DNA from: an uncultured Bacteroidota bacterium
Lineage (GTDB): Bacteria; Bacteroidota; Bacteroidia; Flavobacteriales; Flavobacteriaceae
Reading direction: 5' to 3'
DNA length: 64,000 bases
NCBI GenBank assembly: GCA_902619855.1
Contig: CACNGE010000002.1
Span: 1 to 64,000 of the forward strand
Below, one piece after another: positions 51,501-60,500 of the stretch (position 1 is its first letter; every line of letters starts with the position of its first letter). The translations under genes were made by a program, and so were the position numbers. The notes below the pieces were generated by a model, which was given only the letters and a program-made list of their open reading frames with translations, made no database searches and was not told the origin of the DNA.

Positions 51501-54500
51501 ATCAACAAAAGCATTAGTCGTGACTCCAGAAATTGTGACTCTTTCATCAAAACAAATTTCATCATCAGCTGGGAAAGTATTAGCTGTAATCTCTGGTAAT
51601 CCAACGACATCAACATCGATCGTTTTTATAATGTTTTGTGTTGCGCATGGGTCATTGCTGCTCAGGGTTGCAGTGATCGTTGCTATTCCTGTTCTGTTTG
51701 GTTCAAAAGTAGGAGTCAAGGTATTTCCGCCCTGGGTAATTACACCATCTGCAGGGTTAACTGACCATAATATATTGTAATCCCCTGCGAGAAGATTTGT
51801 TGTTGCCTCCAGATTGATTGTACTATTAATGCATACAGAAGAAGGTGAGCTTAACAGATCAAGGGATGGTTCTGGAAGAATCGTCAAATCAAAATCGAAT
51901 GTGTCAACGGCACAACCGCCTTGGCCAACAGCAGTAACGCGCATGGTAACACTGCCATTTGCTTTGTCTCCATCTCCAGGAGTATAGGTTGGGGTTTGCT
52001 CGTCTGTGTCATCAGAGAAAGTGCCATCTCCCCCAATTGTTTCCCAGTTATAGGACACCACATTTTGCCCAACAACTTGTGCAGCATCAAATGTGTAAGA
52101 TTCCGAACCGCAAAACGAAGACGGATATTCTTCAACGCCATCTGCATTTGTGTCCCCAACAAGAACCTCTACAGTTGGTGGTGGGCTATATGTGATTCTA
52201 AAGCTATCAACAACATCTGGCTTTCCTGTACAATTACCTTCAGGAGTAGCAGTAAGGGTCAGCACGACATATCCTCGAACATAATCTTGGTCATTAGGTG
52301 TATAGGTAACATTTTCGGAAGAGTTGTTGGGAGTAAAACTACCAAACCCGTCGTGAGACCACTGAAAATTGGTAGTGAAATCAACATCAGCAGATTGTGT
52401 AGTGTGGATCTCCCCTTGACACAAAGTAATGTCGTCACCTGCGTAAACAACTGGTAAAGGCTCAATGGTAAGCACAAAACTTCTCACAACTGGATCTAAG
52501 CCAGTACAAACATTTGGGTTTGCAGGAGTGATGCTCATTGTTAAAGTTACATCTCCTGTTTCACTTGTAGTTGGTGTATAAGTTGGAGTAAGAGTGTCTG
52601 AATTTGTCAAGACCCCTGCTCCATCATGTGTCCATTGAATAGTGTATGATGGAATATTTTGAATCTGAACCTGATCATTAAAAATTGTAAATGTGTCGTT
52701 TTGACAAATTTCCTGGTTTGAAGGAATAAGTATGACAGGCTCCTTTTGAATGTTAACGCGGACTGTGTCTGTTGCTACCCCGCAGCACAGGCCAGAAGTT
52801 TGATCACAAGTACTGTGATTTGTTGGGTACACTGTCAATTGAAGAGTAACAAAACCTTGTGTTACTGCGTCAGCAGCAGGTATAAGTTCAGGCGAAAGGG
52901 TGTTGGCGTTATTGATTGTGCCAAATGTTGATCCATCAACAATTGTCCATTCGAGTTGGCTATAGTTAGTCGCAGGTTCAGCAACAGTATTTTCAACATC
53001 AATCACTCCTCCTGTCTCACAAATTGTGGTATCAGGCCCTGCTTCTGCTGTTGGCTGAGCTATAAATGTAATGGTTTGACTATCTTGAACGGTTGTAGAA
53101 GAACAAGCATTTTTTCCATTCACACTTACAGTTATTGTAACATTTCCTGTAGATAAATCGTTAGTACCTGGGAAATACGTTGGTGTATCATCGGTTGATG
53201 TATTTTGATCTGAACCATTAAATGTACCGTCGCCCGATGTTGTCCAGAAATAACTAGATTCATCTACAAATCCATTGACATTGGCTGATAAGCTTGGTGT
53301 TAGGTTGCCGCAGATTTCAAAATCAGCAGGTAATGAGATTTCAGGTTTTGGTTCGAAGAATAGTTCTACAGAGTCTTGAATCTCAACTTCACAAGTTCCA
53401 GTTGAAACCAATTTAAATGTAAGCTGCACCCCAACAGAATTATTGTCTACTTTCCGCTTAAGTCTATCATTAGGGCCTGGAATATATAGCGGGTCCGTTT
53501 CTGTATTGCTAGGCGAAAATTCTCCATCACCAGAAGTTGACCATACATAACTTACTCCAGAAGTTACTCTAGGGTCAACTGTATATGAACCTACTGTTTG
53601 ATAATTTACCTCATCCTCACACAAAATGACTTCGTCTGGACCTGCATCAACCTCAGGAAGATCAAGGAAATAAACTGTAATATTTTTGGTAGCGGAGGCA
53701 GAACAGCTTGCTTGTGTTGCAACTAGAGTTAAAACTACTGACTTGCGATCGATATCAAAGCTCGATGGTGTGTAGGTTGCGGAAAGACCCGAACCTGAAA
53801 ACGTACCAGCTGCCACACCAGAGGAAGATGTCCATACATAGCTAAACTGATTTTGATTGTCTAAACTTAAATATGACCCAATGTCAACCACTAATGGATT
53901 TGTTTTACAAAATTCTATTTCATTAGGTCCTTGAATACTGGGAACTGGTGTTATCTCAAGATTAATCGTATCAAAATATTCACCTGTATGGCAATCTGCA
54001 TTTGGTAATACATCTAGACGCAAATCGACATTACCCGCATTGATATCGCTATTTCCAGGAGTATAAGTTGGCCGCTCTAATGTACTTGTGGTGTTTCCTC
54101 CATCAAATGTTCCGTCTCCAAGGGTTGACCATACAAATCCACTACTATTTGTCGCAGCAATTGTAATTTCATTAACATCATAGGTAAAGTCATTTCCTTG
54201 GCAAATGACAGGATTTCCTGTTAATTGGACTGTTGGAGGTGGAGTAACCTGAACGTCAACTGACTCAACAATTTGTGCTCCACAATTCACGCCGTCTATG
54301 ATCTCAGGGTTAACTTGTAGAGTGAGTTGATAAGTCCCTGAAGCGTTAGAATCCGCTACCAATGTTGGAAACAGTGAGGTATCATTTTGTAAACTTAGGC
54401 CCGAGGCGTCGGGAATAACACCCCATTGTATACTTGCGCCTGCTGGTCGTACAATTGTTCCTATAATTGGTAAGGATTCACCAGCACATATTTCTATGTC

Positions 54501-57500
54501 TGTCCCTAAGTCTGCAAATGGCGTACGAACAATATTGAGGATTACTGTATCTGAAATATCATTACAACTACCATCGTTATAAGTCATTTGAAGGGTAACT
54601 TGACCTCGGTCAATGTCTAAAGTTCCTGGGGTATAAACTGGGTTTAGGGCAGTTGTCTCGCTAAAGGTTCCGTCACCATCATTATTTAAGATTCCCCATG
54701 TAATTCCTGTTGTTGGGTTAATGACGTTCGGTGGTGAGCTTGAATCTGTAATAAAATCTCCTTCAAGGAAGATAGTACCATCAGACTCGCACATATCAAT
54801 ACTTGGTCCAAGATTTACAATTTTGTTCTTATTTACAATAAATTCAATGGGTTGGCTAACTGCTGTAGAACATCCACCAGAATCCGGGGTTACCGTAACA
54901 ACTAACGTTACAACACCTGTGCTTAAGTCTGTAGGACCAGGACGATAAAATGGGAATTTTGAAGAGCTAGAAACAAATGTTCCGTCACCACCAGTCCAGG
55001 CAAATGAGCTTAGTGTATCGTTTTCATAATCGATAATATCTGATGTGATTTCATTAAAAACTCCCTCACATAAAATTTTATCCCCAGTTTTTACAATAAT
55101 TTCTGGATTTTGATCTAAAATAACAGTCAAAAATGCTTCCATTTCTGGCGTTGATGAGCATGGATTATTAGGTACTGCCGTAAGTTTAAGTTGCGTTGAT
55201 CCGGTATCAATTGCATTAGATCCAGGTTGGTAACTCCAACTCATAGGATCAGCTGTATTCCCGGCAGAGAAAGAACCTCCACCTCCCATATCTTCCCAAG
55301 TAAAGGAATCGAAATTAGAAATCGTAGCTCCAATTGTTGCCAATGAGAAAAACTGAGGTGTACTTGGATCGTAACAAACAACTAATGGAGAGTTAGCAAT
55401 TGCAACCTCCGCTTCAGGAGTTATATTAATTCGTTGTGTTGGGCTTATAAGCGGCAAAGTACATGGGCTAAGTGGACTAGCATTCACAGTAATATCAACA
55501 AATCCATTTACTATATCAGTATTTGTGGGGGAATAGAAAATCTTGTTTGTAGCCGTGTTTACAATTGCCGAAACAGGTGAAGCAACCAAAGAAGTTGCGT
55601 CATAATTAGCACCAGTAATATCCAGCTCAATAACCTCACTTGAACATACGACTGCATTAACAGGGCTTAGACTAATATTTCCTAATGGTGTAATGTTTAA
55701 TGTAATCGATTCGGATTTAGAGCCAGTACAAGGACTTTGATCGGTTGCAGTTAGTGTCAATGTAACCACTCCAGCATTTTCAGCAACTTCACTTGGAGTA
55801 AATATAGGAGTCAATGAGGTTGGTGAATCAAAGCTTCCATGACCAGCAGGTGCGGACCACACATAATTATCAGAGTTTTGAACAGTAGCCACTCCAGTAG
55901 TTATTGTGAACGTTTCACCTTCACAAATTGTAAAATCATCATCAATAAAACTGATTACTGGTTTGTCTACAACTACAACATCAAAACTTTGTGTGTCTTG
56001 ACAACCAGCATCGGAGGTCACAGTCAAAGTGAAAGTATCATCGGCTGTAGGTGTATGTGGTGGTGGATTTGCAAGCGTTGAACTGTAGCCATTGAGCGAA
56101 CTCCACTGATATGTAAATCCAGTTTCGGCATTAATACCATCACCCAAATCAATGGTATCACCAGCACATAGTGTCGTATTCGATTGTATCGTATATACTG
56201 GTAAAGGATTAACTTCGACTTCACTTTCATCGGAGCCAACAAGAACGTCGTTCACATCATAAACTTCGAGTCGGAATATGGTATTTTGTGTAACAGAAAC
56301 AGTAATGATATGTTGTGTATCCAGCAGGGTTCCAGTTGAGGGAGTTGCGCTCCACTCAAACCGGTAAGCATCACCATTTTCATCAACTAGATCTGTGTTT
56401 GTACTCCCCAAGGTTACAGTTTCTCCAAAACAAGCTGGGTTTGGTGTGGCAGTAGCATCAACATTAGGGCCGACTATTACAGTCCTTATGATTGGGGCTG
56501 CTAGGTTCTCAGCTGCATCTTTTACGTTATATGTAATCGTGTAAGTTCCAATCTGGTTGTTGTTTACATTACCGGATGTGATTACATCTCCAGTAATCAC
56601 TCCATCGTAATTATCTGTGGCTGTTGCGCCTTGCTCTGTGTAGACCGAACCTTTTGATATAAAAATAGTACTATCTCCTATCAAAATTAACTCAGGGGCG
56701 GTAGTATCAACAACTCGAACTGTACGTATTTTAGTTGACGCTGCATTTGCCGAAGAATCTACTAGATTAAATGATATTGTGTACGTTCCAACTACATTTT
56801 CATTGATGTTATCAGTGACAACAACGTCCGATGGGGTCAATGTCGTTGCAGAGTCATAATTATCGCTCACAGTTACAATCGTATTGTCTACATAGGGATC
56901 AGAAAAGACTTCAATTTCGATATCAGAATCATCACCCAGAGTAATTGTTGGAGGTGTGGTGTCTACCACATTAACTGTTCGCTGAACAATGGTCGTGTTC
57001 CCATCTGAATCTGTTACGGAATACTGAATGTAATATATTCCAATCAAACCGGTATTCACATCATCAACTCCATTCACTGAAATTAAACTTGGTGTGTCAG
57101 AGGTGGAACCTAAGGAGCCATCATCATCATCGGATGCCAAAGCCCCTTGATCTGTGTAGATGTTTCCAACTTCGATTGTAATTACACTTGGTCCATTCAA
57201 TGTAATGTTTGGAGGCGATCCAACAACAATGGTGCGAGTTTTTTCGTCTGCAATATTTCCTTGACTATCAACTAAATTGTAAGTTATAATGTATTGTCCT
57301 GGAGTTGTAGTATCAACACTATTTGCTACAATTACATTGTTTGTGATGATTCCATCATAATTATCGGTTGCCGTATATCCTGGTTCTGTAAAACTATCAC
57401 CAACTTCTAAAAGAATTTCATCAGCTCCTTGAAGTGTGATTACTGGCTTGGTGGTGTCTACAACTCGAACTGTTCGGGTTTTTGTTGGGGCATCATTGTT

Positions 57501-60500
57501 CGACGAGTCAGAAACGTCGTAGGATAAAGTAATTGCCCCTAAAATCGATGTATCTACCGTTCCTGTAACCAAAACTTGTGCAGTCAGGTCTCCGTCATAA
57601 ATATCAGTTGCTGTAAAGCCAGGGTCTACATAGGTCGTGCCCGCCTGTATATCTATGGTTGGATTTCCAACTAGAGTGATGGTCGGAGCTTGGGTATCAA
57701 CAATTGTTATGGTTCGATAAACAGGAGTTGCAGCATTGCCAGAACTATCTGAAACAGAGTATGTTAAAGTGTATACTCCAACTGTAGTCAAATCAAGTGA
57801 TGATAAGTCAACGCTTGCTGTAAGTCCAGTATTATAGTTATCTGTTACAGATGCCCCTGCATCGCTGTATGGAGAGTCTGCTTCAAGAGTGATATCAGCA
57901 TCTCCAGCTAGGATGATGACTGGTGCCTCTGTATCTTCAACTACGACAGTTCTCGTGATTGTTACGGCATTATTTCCTGAGCTATCACTCACATCATAAT
58001 CAATAGAATACGTTCCAACAGTATTTATATCAACCGAACCGGTCACAGTTACAGATGAAAAGGGTATACTCAAATCATAATTGTCAATTGTGCTAACACC
58101 TAGTTCTGTGTAGCTCGACTTAACTTGTATTGTTTGCGATAGGTCACCGATTAAGCTCATCACTGGTGCCTGGGTGTCAACCAAGTTAACTGTACGCGTA
58201 ACGACATCGGCTACATTTCCTTGACTATCTGTTGCTTGATAATCAATTGTATAAGTACCTAGAAGCGAAGTGTTAACGGTACCAGATGAAGTGACTGCTA
58301 AAGAACTATCATAATTATCTGTAGCGATAGCACCCTCTTCATTATATGAATTTCCAAATTCGATAGTTTGGGCTGCATCTCCGTTTAAAGTGATCACTGG
58401 CTTTGTAGTGTCCCTCACGATGACCTCACGAGTCTCTGTTACAGAATTGCCGTCCGAGTCCGTGACAGAATAAATAATATTGTAATTTCCGAGTTGGTTT
58501 TCATTGACTGAACCGCTGATTGAAATGGAGTTGGATAAATTAACACCCCCATCGGTTGCTGTAGCGTTGGGTTCTACATAAACTTCTTGATATTCCAAAT
58601 ACATCGGATTATTCCCATTCAAGGTAATTACAGGCGGAGACCCAACAATCACCTCTCTTATTTGTTGGCTTGCAGCATTTGAAGAACTATCACTTACATT
58701 ATAGTTTCGGAAATACGTTCCCTCAGCTGAAGTATCAACTAGCCCACTTTCAACAACAGTACTCGTAATATTACCATCATAATTATCACTTGCTGAATAA
58801 CCAGGGTCTATATAAGTCTGGCCCAGATTTATATATAATGGATTGTCACCCGTTAGCGTGATTTCAGGATTTGTTGTATCAACTACATTTACAGTTCGAG
58901 AAAGTTGTCCAGTATTTCCTGAACCATCTGTGACTGAGTAAGATAAGTTGTATGATCCAACTAAGTCTTGATTTACGATCCCTGAAACAACTACCGCAGA
59001 AGTCAAGTCTCCATCATAAACATCTGTGGCTGTTACATCATTTGGAATATTAAAAACGGTTTTTGCTTCATGGGTGATCGCTGCTCCGCCTACAAAAGAA
59101 AGTGCTGGAGCCTGGCTATCAACAACTTCGACAATTCGAGTCACTTGATTGGCAGCATTTCCAGAGCTGTCACTCACATTATAGACCACACTATAGGTCC
59201 CAACAGTTGTTGAATCTACGTTACTTAAATCACTTATGCTTGCTGTAAGATCTCCTTGAAAATCGTCAGTAGCAGTTGCACCTTCATCTGCATAGGTAGT
59301 GCCGACCTCTATAGTCACAGGACTTGAACCTGTAAGCGAGATAACAGGCGCAGTTGTATCGGAAACTGAAACCTCTCTCGAGACAATAGCAGTGTTTCCA
59401 GAACTGTCAGAAACTTGATATGTGATCGTATAATTTCCTAATGAGGTTGTATCAACGGTTCCACTATCACTAATTTGATCTGTTAGGTCGCCTTCAAAAG
59501 TATCTGTTGCAGTAGCACCTGGATCTGCAAATGAACCATTTACCTCAATTGTCATTTGCTCATTTCCTATAAGTTCTATACTAGGGGAAGTCGTATCGCT
59601 AACTTGAACTGCTCGAAAAAGAACTGTCGAATTCCCATCAGAATCAATGATACTATATTGAACAGAATATGATCCTAAAACTGAGGTGTTAATCGATTCG
59701 CTAATCGAAATTTGATCAGAAACATCGCCATCAGGAATATCAAAGGCATTTGCACCAAGTTCCACATAAGTACTGCCTGCCTCTAACTGAAGTGGGTTTG
59801 CTCCTTGTAAGGAGATAACAGGCGGACTACCCACAACCACTGTTCGTGTTGCTTGAGTATTATTACCCTCGTTATCTGAAACCGTATAAGTCACGTAGTA
59901 AACACCAACCGTTGAGGTATCAACACTAGAAACCGTGCTAATGTCCGACGTTACATCTCCATCGTGAACATCAACTGCTGTAGCTCCACCATCACTGTAG
60001 GAATCACCAACTTGAAGATTGACTTCATCAGGTCCGTTTAAAGTTATAACTGGTGGTGTGGTATCTACAACTGAAACTGTTCTACTAACCAGAGCAGTGT
60101 TTGAAGAGCTATCCGAGACAGTGTACGTGAATAAATAGGTCCCCAGCACTCCCGTGTTTACTGTGCTCGATGAGGTTAAGGAATTGTTTAGGTTTCCATC
60201 GTAATTGTCAATAGCCGTTGCGCCAGCATCTGTGTAGGTCATTTGAAACTCAATTGATACCGTTGTATCCCCAACAAGACTAATCAATGGGTCAACAGTA
60301 TCAACAACCTGAACAGTCCGCTGTTCCTGTGCAATGTTATTTGAGCTGTCCTCGACAGTATATTCTATCGTGTAAGTCCCTAATGTGTTGGGATTTAAGT
60401 TAATATTAGTTGTAATTTCAGATGAAAGATCTCCATCATAGTTGTCATTTGCAGTTGCGCCAGGGTCAACATAGGTTGTTCCCACTTCGTGTGTTATTGT

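Noticed and set aside
42022-56242. Many plus-strand and minus-strand ORFs of 60-180 codons inside the adhesin gene
   Set aside because: They are antisense or frame shadows of a long gene with biased composition. None shows a family motif.
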